A stretch of 64,000 nucleotides of DNA. It comes from JAHECE01 sp963780675. Its GTDB lineage: Bacteria > Actinomycetota > Actinomycetes > Actinomycetales > JAHECE01. The notes below the pieces were generated by a model. It made no database searches. It was not told the origin of the DNA and saw only the letters and a program-made list of their open reading frames with translations. Both the position numbers and the translations under genes were made by a program. Shown here piece by piece: positions 16,347 through 26,115 of this stretch; within the stretch, counting starts at the first letter, position 1, and the number at the start of each line of letters is the position of its first letter. Where the stretch lies: the NCBI GenBank assembly GCA_963780675.1, contig CAWACR010000010.1:62001-126000 (forward strand). The letters are read 5' to 3'.

Positions 16347-17558
16347 ATGGCGGATGTGTCGCGCGCCCTGCTCCTGGAGAGCCTGCACCCCCTGGCCACC
16401 CGCGTCCTGACGTCCGCGGGGATCGAGGTCACCTCTCACACCGGCGCCATGGACGAGGACGAGCTGATCGCGGCCCTCGACGGCGTGCAGGTCCTCGGCA
16501 TCCGCTCGAAGACGCACGTGACCGACAGGGTGCTGGCCCACGCCCCCGATCTCCTCGTGATCGGCGCATTCTGCATCGGCACGAACCAGATCGACCTGGT
16601 GGGTGCGGCGCACCGCGGCGTCGTCGCCTTCAACGCACCGTTCTCGAACACCCGCTCCGTGGTCGAGCTGGCGATCGGCGAGATCATCGCGCTGACCCGA
16701 CGCCTCACGCAGCGCGACAAGGCACTGCACGCCGGCGTCTGGGACAAGTCCGCCGAGGGTGCCCACGAGATCCGGGGCAGGACCCTCGGCATCGTCGGCT
16801 ACGGCAACATCGGCAGCCAGCTCTCGGTGGTCGCGGAGGCGCTGGGGCTGTCCGTGGTCTTCTACGACACGGCCGAGAAGCTGTCCCTCGGCAACGCGCG
16901 CCGGATGGACTCGGTGGAGGACCTGCTCGCGGTGTCCGACATCGTCTCGCTGCACGTCGACGGCCGGGCCGGGAACGCGGGCATGTTCGGCGCCGACCAG
17001 TTCGCCCAGATGCGCCCCGGCTCGATCTTCCTCAACCTCTCGCGCGGCTTCGTCGTGGACTACGGGGCGCTGCGGGACTCCCTCGTGGCGGGCCACATCG
17101 CGGGGGCCGCTGCCGACGTGTTCCCGCACGAGCCCAAGACGCGGGGCGACCAGTTCGACTCCGACCTCCGCGGCCTGCCGAACGTGATCCTCACGCCGCA
17201 CATCGGCGGTTCCACCGAAGAGGCGCAGGAGAACATCGGGCTCTTCGTGGCGTCCAAGATCCGTGACTACCTGGCGCACGGCACCACCGGGCTGAGCGTC
17301 AACCTCCCGGCACTCTCGCTGGATCACAGCAACGACCGCGCGCACCGGATCGCCCACCTGCACCGGAACACCCCCGGCGTCCTGGCGCTCGTCAACCAGA
17401 CCTTCGCCGAGCACGGCGCCAACATCGAGGGCCAGCTCCTCGCCACCCGGGGTGAGCTCGGCTACGTCGTCACCGACATCGGCTCCACGCTCCCGGAGGA
17501 TGCCATCGCCGCTCTCGAGGAGATGCCGGACACGATCCGGCTGCGCGTCCTCAGCTGA
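16347..17558 (+). CDS. serA: D-3-phosphoglycerate dehydrogenase
   Basis: NAD-dependent oxidation of 3-phosphoglycerate, first step of serine synthesis. The 403-residue product matches the shorter E. coli-like type: substrate domain, NAD motif VGYGNIGSQL at 150-159, SRGFVVDY, PHIGGST with the catalytic His near 286, and an ACT regulatory domain over the last 70 residues (HRNTPGVLALVNQTF). GGGAG precedes the ATG. It is followed by a strong terminator hairpin and a convergent gene, so it is transcribed alone. Confidence 0.93.
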   Translation: MADVSRALLLESLHPLATRVLTSAGIEVTSHTGAMDEDELIAALDGVQVLGIRSKTHVTDRVLAHAPDLLVIGAFCIGTNQIDLVGAAHRGVVAFNAPFSNTRSVVELAIGEIIALTRRLTQRDKALHAGVWDKSAEGAHEIRGRTLGIVGYGNIGSQLSVVAEALGLSVVFYDTAEKLSLGNARRMDSVEDLLAVSDIVSLHVDGRAGNAGMFGADQFAQMRPGSIFLNLSRGFVVDYGALRDSLVAGHIAGAAADVFPHEPKTRGDQFDSDLRGLPNVILTPHIGGSTEEAQENIGLFVASKIRDYLAHGTTGLSVNLPALSLDHSNDRAHRIAHLHRNTPGVLALVNQTFAEHGANIEGQLLATRGELGYVVTDIGSTLPEDAIAALEEMPDTIRLRVLS

Positions 17559-17563
17559 CGCCG

Positions 17564-17609
17564 GACCGCCCGCCCCGCCCGGGGCTCCCCTCCGACGGAG
17601 CGGGCGGTC
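17564..17609. terminator. Terminator-like hairpin between serA and the DUF5302 gene
   Basis: GACCGCCCGC (17564-17573) pairs perfectly with GCGGGCGGTC (17600-17609) across a GC-rich 26-nt loop. It lies between convergent genes and overlaps neither. Confidence 0.65.
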
Positions 17610-17616
17610 GCAGGGC

Positions 17617-17976
17617 TTACGCCGAACCGGACTTGCGCCGGAACATCCGCTTCCCCCCGCCCGAGACCTCCGAACCGTGGACGGAGCCCGTGCTGCGCGA
17701 GGCCGTGGAGGTCCGGTGGGACGAGGCGTTCTTGCGCTCGAGCGCCTCACGGAACTTCTCCTTGGCGACCGCGGCCGAATCGGGCTGCGGGGTCGCCGCC
17801 TCCGGCTGGGCCGATACCTCCTCGGCCACCGAGCCCTTCGACTTTTCCTTCTCCGTCTCCGGCAGCGCAGCCGCCGGAGACGGCTTCGGTTGCGCCGTCG
17901 ACTTCCCGGCCGCCTTCGCGCCCGCCTTCGCGCCCGCCTTGTCGCCGGCCTTCGCGCTCGCCTTGTCGCTGCTCAT
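17617..17976 (-). CDS. DUF5302 family small basic protein
   Basis: A 119-residue actinobacterial protein of unknown function. The N-terminal part is a Lys/Ala-rich repetitive stretch (AKAGDKAGAKAGAKAAGK) with no predicted fold; the C-terminal part carries the DUF5302-type core KEKFREALERKNASS and ends GGGKRMFRRKSGSA. The ATG at 17976 is chosen because GGAGG lies upstream and the longer extension is Arg-rich noise. It stands alone between convergent serA and divergent aldo/keto reductase genes. Confidence 0.75.
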   Translation of the reverse strand: MSSDKASAKAGDKAGAKAGAKAAGKSTAQPKPSPAAALPETEKEKSKGSVAEEVSAQPEAATPQPDSAAVAKEKFREALERKNASSHRTSTASRSTGSVHGSEVSGGGKRMFRRKSGSA

Positions 17977-18124
17977 GGCATGCCACCCTCCGTCGTCCGT
18001 CCGGTCCCGCGGCACGGCCGCCGGTGCGGGGCCTTGCGCCGCGTCCCGGCTCCTGCACAGCGTGCCGCCCCGCCGCCGCCGGCGCCAGCGCATTGGCCAC
18101 CCCACCGCGAGCCGACCGGCGCGC

Positions 18125-18130
18125 TAGCGT
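18125..18130 (+). promoter_or_regulatory. Putative leaderless -10 (TAGCGT) of the aldo/keto reductase gene
   Basis: TAGCGT is 6 nt upstream of the GTG at 18137, consistent with a leaderless transcript. Confidence 0.55.
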
Positions 18131-18136
18131 CGGGAC

Positions 18137-19183
<1,047 letters not shown>

Positions 19184-19210
19184 CGTGCCGACACCGACCG
19201 GGCGACGCGG

Positions 19211-19678
19211 TCAGGAGGATGGGGTCGGCTCCTCGTGCGCGGCACGGAGGGCGTTGATGGCCGACTCGAAGTCCTCGAGCGAGGAGAACGCCCGGTACAC
19301 GCTCGCGAACCGGAGATAGGCGACCTCGTCGAGCTCGCGCAGCGGGCCGAGGATGCTCAGCCCCACCTCGTGGGCGTCGACCTCGGCAGCCCCGGTGCTG
19401 CGGATCGACTCTTCGACCTGCTGGGCCAGGCGCGCAAGGTCGTCCTCGGAGACCGGTCGGCCCTGGCACGCCTTGCGCACCCCGGAGATGACCTTGGCGC
19501 GGCTGAACGGCTCGGTGGCTCCTGACCGCTTGACGACGGTCAGGCTCGAGGTCTCGACAGTGGTGAAGCGCCGGCCGCACTGCGGGCACTGGCGCCGGCG
19601 CCGGATCGACGAGCCGTCGTCCGCCGTCCGGGAGTCCACGACACGCGAGTCGTCGTTCCGGCAGAACGGGCAGCGCAC
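19211..19678 (-). CDS. nrdR: Transcriptional repressor NrdR
   Basis: ATP/dATP-sensing repressor of ribonucleotide reductase genes. The 155-residue product has the N-terminal zinc ribbon (CPFC near residue 3 and CPQC near residue 31) followed by RRFTTVE and an ATP-cone domain (VVKRSGATEPFSRAKVISGV). The GTG at 19678 is chosen because AGGAGG stands before it and the protein then begins VRCPFC, as in all NrdR. It lies downstream of the LysM-protein gene and lexA; lexA, LysM protein and nrdR have the same neighbourhood in mycobacteria. No ribonucleotide reductase gene is in the window. Confidence 0.95.
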   Translation of the reverse strand: MRCPFCRNDDSRVVDSRTADDGSSIRRRRQCPQCGRRFTTVETSSLTVVKRSGATEPFSRAKVISGVRKACQGRPVSEDDLARLAQQVEESIRSTGAAEVDAHEVGLSILGPLRELDEVAYLRFASVYRAFSSLEDFESAINALRAAHEEPTPSS

Positions 19679-19859
19679 TGCTCCACCTCCTGCCGATCCG
19701 GTCTCCCGCGGGCTGTCGCGGCGACTCGCTGGGGAATTCTTGGCCGTCGGCAACATAGGCGGCACGTCCACAGGTCCGCAAGGGACGCGGCGCGGCGCAA
19801 CCGGCGCACAGAGGGCAGCCTCCGGCCCGCTCACTCGCACAGTCGGGCCCACGAGGACC

Positions 19860-20234
19860 TCACCGCTCGTCCGGGACGAGGACCACGTCCCCGGCACGGA
19901 GGTCGACCGTCTCCATCCCGTTGAGCCTCTGGATGGCCCGCACGACGTCCCGGAGGTCCTCCCCGGGCTGGGCGATCTCTTGCGCCAGGGACCACAGCGT
20001 GTCCCCCGGCGCCACGACGACCTGGACCGCGGGCGGCGCGTCCACCTCGGGCACCGCCACCGCGCGACCCCCGACGAGCCCGACCGAACCCGAGAGGACC
20101 ACGGCGACCAGGACGGCCACCCGCCGGCCCCGGGCCGTCAACCTCACGTGCTCCTGCGCCCGAGGACGCCCGTCCCGCGCCCCGACCTCGGCCACACGCT
20201 CCGCCACCACCGGGTGCACCACGATCCCGCTCAT
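19860..20234 (-). CDS. LysM-domain membrane protein divergent from lexA, probable SOS cell-division suppressor
   Basis: A 124-residue protein with an N-terminal cytoplasmic part, one membrane segment (VAVLVAVVLSGSVGLVGG, about 40-57) and a C-terminal LysM domain (VVAPGDTLWSLAQEIA to GDVVLVPDE). Small LysM membrane proteins divergent from lexA include YneA of Bacillus and the Rv2719c product of mycobacteria, which delay division after DNA damage; that role is inferred here from topology, position and three LexA boxes directly upstream. The ATG at 20234 follows GGGAGG; a longer in-frame start would encode the LexA boxes as RT-rich sequence and is rejected. Confidence 0.82.
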   Translation of the reverse strand: MSGIVVHPVVAERVAEVGARDGRPRAQEHVRLTARGRRVAVLVAVVLSGSVGLVGGRAVAVPEVDAPPAVQVVVAPGDTLWSLAQEIAQPGEDLRDVVRAIQRLNGMETVDLRAGDVVLVPDER

Positions 20235-20258
20235 CCCGCGCCTCCCTCGAGTCCGCCG

Positions 20259-20304
20259 TCGAACTTCTGTTCGTCGAACTCGCGTTCGTCGAACCCATGT
20301 TCGG
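20259..20304. promoter_or_regulatory. Three head-to-tail LexA boxes, 15-bp period
   Basis: TCGAACTTCTGTTCGT (20259-20274), TCGAACTCGCGTTCGT (20274-20289) and TCGAACCCATGTTCGG (20289-20304) each match TCGAAC-N4-GTTCGA with one or two mismatches in the right half, and neighbours share one base. They end 25 bp before the LysM-protein ATG. Confidence 0.85.
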
Positions 20305-20341
20305 ACAGTACAGCGAGGGTCCGACATCTGTCGAGACACGC

Positions 20342-20357
20342 TCGAACAGATGTTTGA
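20342..20357. promoter_or_regulatory. LexA box of lexA
   Basis: TCGAACAGATGTTTGA matches the LexA consensus with one mismatch and lies about 20 bp upstream of the presumed lexA -10 box (TACCCT), so autoregulation is expected. Confidence 0.82.
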
Positions 20358-20531
20358 TATCGGGCGCCTCGCTCCTCTACCCTCATGAACAGCACCTCAG
20401 CACCGACCACTGACATCACCGGGGGCCGCGTGGACGGGTGCCGCACGACCGAGCGCCGCATGACGACGCGACGAGCGACAGCACGAGACGAGCGACGCCG
20501 GGGCGTCGCAGAAGAGCCAGGAGGGAACGCC

Positions 20532-21287
20532 GTGAGCGCACCAGGGGACGGGTCCGACGCCCGCACCACGTCCGAGACCGCCCAGGACGAGGCCGGCGGC
20601 GCCGTCGTGCACCCGTTCCCGGACCGGGCGGACAGCGGAGACGGGCTCACCCCTCGCCAGCGCATGGTCCTCGAGACCATCCGGTCGGCCGTCGAGAGGC
20701 GCGGCTACCCGCCCAGCATGCGGGAGATCGGGGAGGCGGTCGGGCTGACCAGCCCGTCGAGCGTGAAGCACCAGCTCTCCGCGCTCGAACGCAAGGGGTA
20801 CGTCCGCCGCGACCCGCACCGCCCCCGTGCCATCGAGGTCGTCATGCCCGACGACGCTCGCGGGGTGCCGTCGGCTTCGGGACCGCTGGGCCAGCCCGAG
20901 GAGGCCACCCCGACACCGTCATACGTGCCGGTCGTCGGCCGGATCGCCGCAGGCGGCCCGATCCTGGCGGAGCAGGTGGTCGAGGACGTCTTCCCGCTCC
21001 CCCGCCAGCTGGTCGGCTCCGGCGACCTCTTCCTCCTCCGCGTGGTCGGCGACTCCATGGTGGACGCGGCGATCTGCGACGGTGACTGGGTGGTCGTGCG
21101 GAGTCAGCCGCTCGCGGAGAACGGGGAGATCGTCGCCGCCATGATCGAGGGCGAGGCGACGGTCAAGACGTTCCGTCGACGCGACGGGCACGTCTGGCTC
21201 CTGCCCGCCAACCCCGCGTACTCACCCATCCCGGCGGACGACGTCACCGTGCTCGGCCGCGTGGTCGCCGTCCTGCGCAGCCTCTGA
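20532..21287 (+). CDS. lexA: SOS repressor LexA
   Basis: SOS repressor and self-cleaving serine protease. The 251-residue product has a winged-helix DNA-binding domain (LTPRQRMVLETIRSAVERRGYPPSMREIGEAVGL starts near residue 39), an Ala-Gly cleavage site in GRIAAGGP, the catalytic Ser in VGDSMVDAAI and the catalytic Lys in EATVKTFRR. The GTG at 20532 is chosen over two upstream in-frame ATGs because AGGAGGG ends 6 nt before it. The N-terminal extension of about 38 residues before the winged helix is longer than in E. coli LexA. Confidence 0.95.
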   Translation: MSAPGDGSDARTTSETAQDEAGGAVVHPFPDRADSGDGLTPRQRMVLETIRSAVERRGYPPSMREIGEAVGLTSPSSVKHQLSALERKGYVRRDPHRPRAIEVVMPDDARGVPSASGPLGQPEEATPTPSYVPVVGRIAAGGPILAEQVVEDVFPLPRQLVGSGDLFLLRVVGDSMVDAAICDGDWVVVRSQPLAENGEIVAAMIEGEATVKTFRRRDGHVWLLPANPAYSPIPADDVTVLGRVVAVLRSL

Positions 21288-21299
21288 CCGCACACGCGA

Positions 21300-21341
21300 A
21301 AGGGGCGGGGTACCGGGTCGCGACCCGGTACCCCGCCCCTT
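21300..21341. terminator. Perfect 42-nt palindromic terminator between lexA and ldh
   Basis: Positions 21300-21320 are exactly complementary to 21321-21341, giving a 21-bp inverted repeat without a separate loop (a short loop must form at the GTCG/CGAC centre). It sits between convergent lexA and ldh and should end both transcripts. Confidence 0.9.
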
Positions 21342-21377
21342 CGCGTCAGATGTGCGCCGCTGGGCTCAGAAGCCGGC

Positions 21378-22373
21378 TCAGAAGCCCAGGCTCGCCGCGA
21401 CGGTGCGGATCTTCTCGGCGCTCGCCTGGAGGCGCGCGACCTCGAACTCGTCCATCGGGACCTTGAGCGTCTCCTTGACGCCGGAGCTGCCGACGATCGA
21501 CGGCACGGAGAGGCAGACGTCGCTGACGCCGTAGTAGTCGTCGAGCAGCGAGCTCACCGGGAGAACGCGGTTCTCGTTGCGCAGGACGGCCTCGATGATC
21601 CGCGTGCACGCCAGGCCGACCGCGTAGTTGGTCGCGCCCTTGCCCTCGATGATCTTGTACGCGGAGTTGACGACGTCCTTGGCGATCTCCTCGCGGGCCT
21701 CGACCGTGAGCGCATTCGGCCCGGTCTGCGGCCAGTCGCGCAGCGGGATGGACGCGATGTTCGCCGAGCTCCAGAGGGCGAACTCCGTGTCGCCGTGCTC
21801 GCCCACGATGTAGGCGTGCACGTTCTGGACGGCGGTCTTCGTGTGCAGCGAGACGAGGTAGCGCAGGCGCCCGGAGTCGAGCACGGTGCCGGAACCGAAC
21901 ATCTGGTGGGCGGGCAGCCCCGAGATCTTCATCGACGCGTAGGTCACCACGTCGACCGGGTTCGCCACCAGCATGTAGATCGCGTTCGGGGCGACCTCGA
22001 GGAGGCTCGGGATGAGCTTGCGCATGATGTTCACGGTCGCGCCGGCCAGCTCGAGGCGGCTCTGCCCCGGCTTCTGCCGCGCTCCCGAGGTGATGACGAT
22101 CATGTCCGAGTCGGCGCACACGCTCGGATCGTCCGAACCGACGATCGATCCCATCGGCATGAACTGGATGCCGTGGCCGATGTCGAGCGCCTCGGCCTCG
22201 ACCTTGGCCTTGTTGATGTCGTAGAGAGCGACCTCGCGGGCCGCACCGCGGATGAGGGCCGCGTAGGCGAGGGTCGCACCGACGGCGCCGGCACCGACGA
22301 CGGACACCTTCGAGGCGCGACGGCGGGTGGGGTCGACGTCGGGCAAGGGGGCGGTTGGCTCAATGAGGCTCAT
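21378..22373 (-). CDS. ldh: L-lactate dehydrogenase
   Basis: NAD-dependent conversion of pyruvate to L-lactate. The 331-residue product has the Rossmann motif VVGAGAVGATLAYA near residue 25, the substrate loop SGARQKPGQSR, where Gln (rather than Arg) favours lactate over malate dehydrogenase, and the active-site histidine in GEHGDTE. The ATG at 22373 follows TAGGCT by 7 nt (leaderless), so the six-codon longer ORF is rejected. It is a single gene; sugar fermentation in a facultative organism is a reasonable context. Confidence 0.93.
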   Translation of the reverse strand: MSLIEPTAPLPDVDPTRRRASKVSVVGAGAVGATLAYAALIRGAAREVALYDINKAKVEAEALDIGHGIQFMPMGSIVGSDDPSVCADSDMIVITSGARQKPGQSRLELAGATVNIMRKLIPSLLEVAPNAIYMLVANPVDVVTYASMKISGLPAHQMFGSGTVLDSGRLRYLVSLHTKTAVQNVHAYIVGEHGDTEFALWSSANIASIPLRDWPQTGPNALTVEAREEIAKDVVNSAYKIIEGKGATNYAVGLACTRIIEAVLRNENRVLPVSSLLDDYYGVSDVCLSVPSIVGSSGVKETLKVPMDEFEVARLQASAEKIRTVAASLGF

Positions 22374-22380
22374 GAGCGTC

Positions 22381-22386
22381 AGCCTA
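22381..22386 (-). promoter_or_regulatory. Putative leaderless -10 (TAGGCT) of ldh
   Basis: TAGGCT is 7 nt before the ATG at 22373. It supports that start over the upstream in-frame ATG, which overlaps this box. Confidence 0.6.
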
Positions 22387-22436
22387 GGCATTTCCGGTCG
22401 CCCCGACAGGAGAACGGTCCCCGGTGACGCCCCTTC

Positions 22437-24569
22437 TCAAGCAGTTCTCGCGAGCGCGTCGAGGCGACGGAGCGCCGCCCTCGCGACCTCGCCGTCGGTC
22501 GTCCGCCAGAACGGCGGCAGCGAGCGGACCAGGTAGTCCCCGTAGCGAGCGGTCGCCAGACGCGGGTCGAGGATCGCCACGACGCCGCGGTCGGTGGTCG
22601 TCCGGATCAACCGCCCGGCTCCCTGCGCGAGCAGGAGCGCGGCATGGCTCGCGCTCACGGCCATGAACCCGTTCCCCCCGGCCGCGTCGACGGCCTGGGC
22701 GCGCGCCGACCGGATCGGGTCGTCGGGACGCGGGAAGGGGATGCGGTCGATGAGAACCAGCTGGCAGGTGGCGCCGGGCACGTCGACGCCCTGCCACAGG
22801 GAGAGCGTGCCGAAGAGGCACGCGCGCTCGTCGTCGAGGAACGCGCGGACGAGGGTGGGCAGCTGGTCCTCGCCCTGGCAGAGCACCGGGACGTCGAGGC
22901 GCTCGCGCATCGCCTCGGTGGCGGCCACTGCGGCGCGCCGCGAGGAGAACAGCCCGAGCGTGCGTCCGCCCGCGGCCTCCACGAGCGCCGCGATCTCGTC
23001 GAGCTGGGCCGTCGGCGCGCCCTCCCGTGTCGGCGGGGGAAGGGACCGGGCGATGTAGACGATGCCCTGGCGCCGGTAGTCGAAGGGGCTCCCGACGTCG
23101 ATCCCGCGCCACGCGCCGTCGTCGTCGTCCTCGCCGCCCTTCCCCTCGCCGTCGGGGCCGACGGCGCCGCCCGCCCCGAGCCCGACGGCGCGGGCGAGAG
23201 GGGCGAACGACCCGCCGAGGGTGAGCGTGGCCGAGGTGAGCACGACCCGCCGACCCTCGAGCAGCTCGTCCCGGATCAGGCCGCTGACGTGCAGCGGCGC
23301 GGCGTTCAGCCGCGAGACGCCGGCGCGCCGGTCGTCCGGTCCCCCTCGCGCGCACCACAGCACGTCCCGCGAGGTGTCCTCGGCCGCCATGCGCTCGGCC
23401 GTCTCGAAGAGCACGAGCATCGCGGCGGCCGCGACCTTCAGTCCGGCCGCGGCCTCGCCGGCGGACGATCCCGCGGCGTCGGGCTTGAGCGCGCTCAGCG
23501 CGGTACGGGCGGCATCGCGCACGAGGGCGACGGCGGTCCGCACCTCCCCCGGCAGTCCGCGCGAGAACCGTCCCTCCGGCAGCCCGATGAGGACGGCACC
23601 CAGGGCGGTGCCGGCGGCGTCGAGGTCCGGGGTCGGCAGCCCGCCGTGGCGTCGCGCGAGGCGCGCGGCGGCCTCGATGACCGACGCGGAGAGCTCCACG
23701 GTCGCCTGCGTGGTCACGCGGTCTGTCAGGTCGTGCGCCTCGTCGACCACGAGGACGCGGTGCTCCGGGAGCACGCCCGGGGACCCGGACGCCGCGATCC
23801 CGAGCATCGCGTGGTTCGTCACCACGACGTCGGCCTCCCGCGCCGTCTCGCGCGCGAGGTGCGGGAAGCACTCCGCCCGCATCGGGCAGCGGGGGCCCAG
23901 GCACTCCATGGCGCTGACCGAGACCTGCCGCCAGGCGCGCTCGCCGACGCCGGGCACGAGGTCGTCCCGATCGCCGGTGGTGGTCTCCTCCGCCCACTCA
24001 CGCAGCCGGAGCACCTGCGCTCCGAGCGCGCCCGGACCGTCGCCGCGACCCTCCCCGGTCCCCGGGTGCTCGGCAGCCCCGGCCGGCTCCGGCTCCGTCA
24101 ACGTGAAGAGCGTGGCGCCGTCGTCGGCCGGGTAGCCGCCCGCCACCTTGTGGCGGCAGACGTAGTTGTTCCAGCCCTTGAGGAGCGCGACCTGAGGCGG
24201 CCGCGGAAGGCTTCCGGCCAGCGACTCGGCGACGAGCGGGAGGTCCCGCGTCATGACCTGCCGCTGGAGGGCGAGCGTGGCCGTCGAGACCACCACGTGC
24301 TCGCCGGTGCGGACGGCGTGGTCCACCGCGGGGACGAGGTAGGCGAGGGACTTCCCCGTTCCGGTGCCCGCCTGCACCAGGAGGTGGTGGTCGCCCGCCA
24401 TCGCGTCGGCGACCGCCCGGGCCATGACGTGCTGCCCCTCGCGGGTGGCGCCTCCCATCCGGGAGACGACGGCGTCCAGGAGGGCTTCGACCGACGGCGC
24501 GCCGTCCGCGGCACCGCCTTCCCCCGCCCCTCCTTCCGCCTGCACCGGGAAAGGGTAGTTCGCCCTCAC
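22437..24569 (-). CDS. DinG/XPD-family ATP-dependent DNA helicase
   Basis: 5'-3' iron-sulphur DNA helicase of the XPD/DinG group. The 710-residue product has Walker A AGTGTGKS near residue 68, four cysteines in two clusters (NNYVCRHK near 136 and AMECLGPRCPMRAEC near 215-228) that fit the Fe-S site, VDEAHDL as motif II, and the helicase C-terminal motif QGAGRLIRTTTDRG. The GTG start overlaps the hflX stop (GTGA), so the pair is coupled. No LexA box was seen for this gene, although E. coli dinG is SOS-regulated. Confidence 0.9.
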   Translation of the reverse strand: MRANYPFPVQAEGGAGEGGAADGAPSVEALLDAVVSRMGGATREGQHVMARAVADAMAGDHHLLVQAGTGTGKSLAYLVPAVDHAVRTGEHVVVSTATLALQRQVMTRDLPLVAESLAGSLPRPPQVALLKGWNNYVCRHKVAGGYPADDGATLFTLTEPEPAGAAEHPGTGEGRGDGPGALGAQVLRLREWAEETTTGDRDDLVPGVGERAWRQVSVSAMECLGPRCPMRAECFPHLARETAREADVVVTNHAMLGIAASGSPGVLPEHRVLVVDEAHDLTDRVTTQATVELSASVIEAAARLARRHGGLPTPDLDAAGTALGAVLIGLPEGRFSRGLPGEVRTAVALVRDAARTALSALKPDAAGSSAGEAAAGLKVAAAAMLVLFETAERMAAEDTSRDVLWCARGGPDDRRAGVSRLNAAPLHVSGLIRDELLEGRRVVLTSATLTLGGSFAPLARAVGLGAGGAVGPDGEGKGGEDDDDGAWRGIDVGSPFDYRRQGIVYIARSLPPPTREGAPTAQLDEIAALVEAAGGRTLGLFSSRRAAVAATEAMRERLDVPVLCQGEDQLPTLVRAFLDDERACLFGTLSLWQGVDVPGATCQLVLIDRIPFPRPDDPIRSARAQAVDAAGGNGFMAVSASHAALLLAQGAGRLIRTTTDRGVVAILDPRLATARYGDYLVRSLPPFWRTTDGEVARAALRRLDALARTA

Positions 24570-26080
24570 GGGGTGCGCGCGACGGCCGCCTCCCGCAGCT
24601 CGGCCGCGAGGGCCTCGCCCACGCGCGCCCGGACGGCCGTGCCCTCCGCTACGTGCTCGGTGGACGTGATCTCGCCGTCGCGGTGGACGCGGTTGACGAG
24701 GTCGCCGCGGTCGTACGGGATGACGACGTCGACCAGCACCCCCGGCCGCGGGAGACGCTCCTCGATCGTCTCCCGCAGGGTGTCCAGGCCCACGCCCGTG
24801 CGGGCCGACACGACGACGGCGCCCGCGTGGCGGGAGCGCAGCCGCGCGATGGTCTCGGCGTCGGCCAGGTCCGCCTTGTTGAGCACGACGAGCTCGGGCA
24901 CGTCGCGCGCGCCCGGGATGTCGGCGAGCACGGCGTGCACCGCGGCGATCTGACCCTCGGGATCGGGATGCGCGGCGTCGACCACGTGGACGATCAGGTC
25001 CGCCTCCGCGACCTCCTCGAGCGTGGACCGGAACGCCTCGACGAGCTGGTGCGGCAGCGAGCGGACGAAGCCGACCGTGTCGGTGAGGGTGTAGACGCGG
25101 CCGTCGGCCGCCTCGGCACGGCGGACGGTCGGGTCGAGGGTGGCGAAGAGGGCGTTCTCCACCAGCACCCCCGCACCCGTGAGGCGGTTCAGGAGCGAGG
25201 ACTTCCCGGCGTTCGTGTAGCCGACGATGGCCACGGACGGGATCTCGTGGCGGCGGCGGGACGAGCGCTTGGTGGCGCGCGCCGGGGCCATCGCGGCGAT
25301 CTCCCGGCGGAGCTTGGCCATCCGGGTGCGGATGCGCCGCCGGTCCAGCTCGATCTTGGTCTCACCGGGGCCGCGCGAGCCGATGCCGGCGCCGCCGGCC
25401 ACTCGACCACCGGCCTGCCGGGACATCGAGTCGCCCCAGCCGCGCAGGCGAGGCAGCAGGTATTCGAGCTGGGCGAGCTCGACCTGGGCCTTGCCCTCCC
25501 GCGACTTCGCGTGCTGGGCAAAGATGTCGAGGATCACGGCGGTGCGGTCGACCACCTTGACCTTGACCACGTCCTCCAGCGCGCGGCGCTGGGACGGGGA
25601 GAGCTCGCCGTCGACCACGACGGTGTCCGCGCCGCTCGACGCCACGAGGTCGGCGAGCTCGACCGCCTTGCCGGAGCCCAGGTACGTGCCGGGGTCGGGG
25701 TGGGCGCGCCGCTGCAGAAGTCCGTCGAGGACCTCGGATCCCGCCGTCTCGGCGAGGGCCGCGAGCTCGCGGAGCGAGACCTCGGCGTCGTACGCGGAGC
25801 CGGAGGTCCAGATCCCCACGAGAACGACGCGCTCGAGGCGCAACGCGCGGTACTCGACCTCGGTGACGTCCTCGAGCTCGGTGGACAGGCCGGCGACGCG
25901 GCGCAGGGCGCTGCGCTCCTCGACCTCGAGCTGGTCGCCGTCGTGGACGCTCGTGCCCGCGTCCTCGACGTGGAGCGCGGTGCCGGACCGCGCGAGGATC
26001 CGTTCGATGACGGCCTCCACGGCCGCGTCGTCGTGCCGCACGGGGGTGGGGGTGGTCTCGGGGTTCATCAGGATCACCAT
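24566..26080 (-). CDS. hflX: Ribosome-associated GTPase HflX
   Basis: GTPase that splits stalled ribosomes under stress. The 504-residue product has an N-terminal HflX domain (GTYLGSGKAVELADLV, VVDGELSPSQRRALED), a long helical linker with the conserved GAGIGSRGPGETKIE, and the G domain: GYTNAGKSSLLNRL (G1), DTVGFVRSLPHQLVEAF (G3) and NKADLAD (G4). Start at ATG 26080 is the first plausible codon; an ATG four codons later is equally possible, since neither has a strong ribosome site. It precedes the DinG-like gene with a 4-nt overlap. Confidence 0.93.
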   Translation of the reverse strand: MVILMNPETTPTPVRHDDAAVEAVIERILARSGTALHVEDAGTSVHDGDQLEVEERSALRRVAGLSTELEDVTEVEYRALRLERVVLVGIWTSGSAYDAEVSLRELAALAETAGSEVLDGLLQRRAHPDPGTYLGSGKAVELADLVASSGADTVVVDGELSPSQRRALEDVVKVKVVDRTAVILDIFAQHAKSREGKAQVELAQLEYLLPRLRGWGDSMSRQAGGRVAGGAGIGSRGPGETKIELDRRRIRTRMAKLRREIAAMAPARATKRSSRRRHEIPSVAIVGYTNAGKSSLLNRLTGAGVLVENALFATLDPTVRRAEAADGRVYTLTDTVGFVRSLPHQLVEAFRSTLEEVAEADLIVHVVDAAHPDPEGQIAAVHAVLADIPGARDVPELVVLNKADLADAETIARLRSRHAGAVVVSARTGVGLDTLRETIEERLPRPGVLVDVVIPYDRGDLVNRVHRDGEITSTEHVAEGTAVRARVGEALAAELREAAVARTP

Positions 26081-26115
26081 GACACGCCCCCGACCGCGCG
26101 AGCCAGCCATTTCGC

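Larger units (their letters stand above)
20235..20531. promoter_or_regulatory. Divergent SOS control region of the LysM gene and lexA
   Basis: 297 bp without a gene. Three LexA boxes lie next to the LysM gene and one next to lexA (separate entries). A possible lexA -10 box is TACCCT at 20378-20383, which with the fourth LexA box over the -35 area would give a leader of about 140 nt before the GTG at 20532. Confidence 0.75.
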
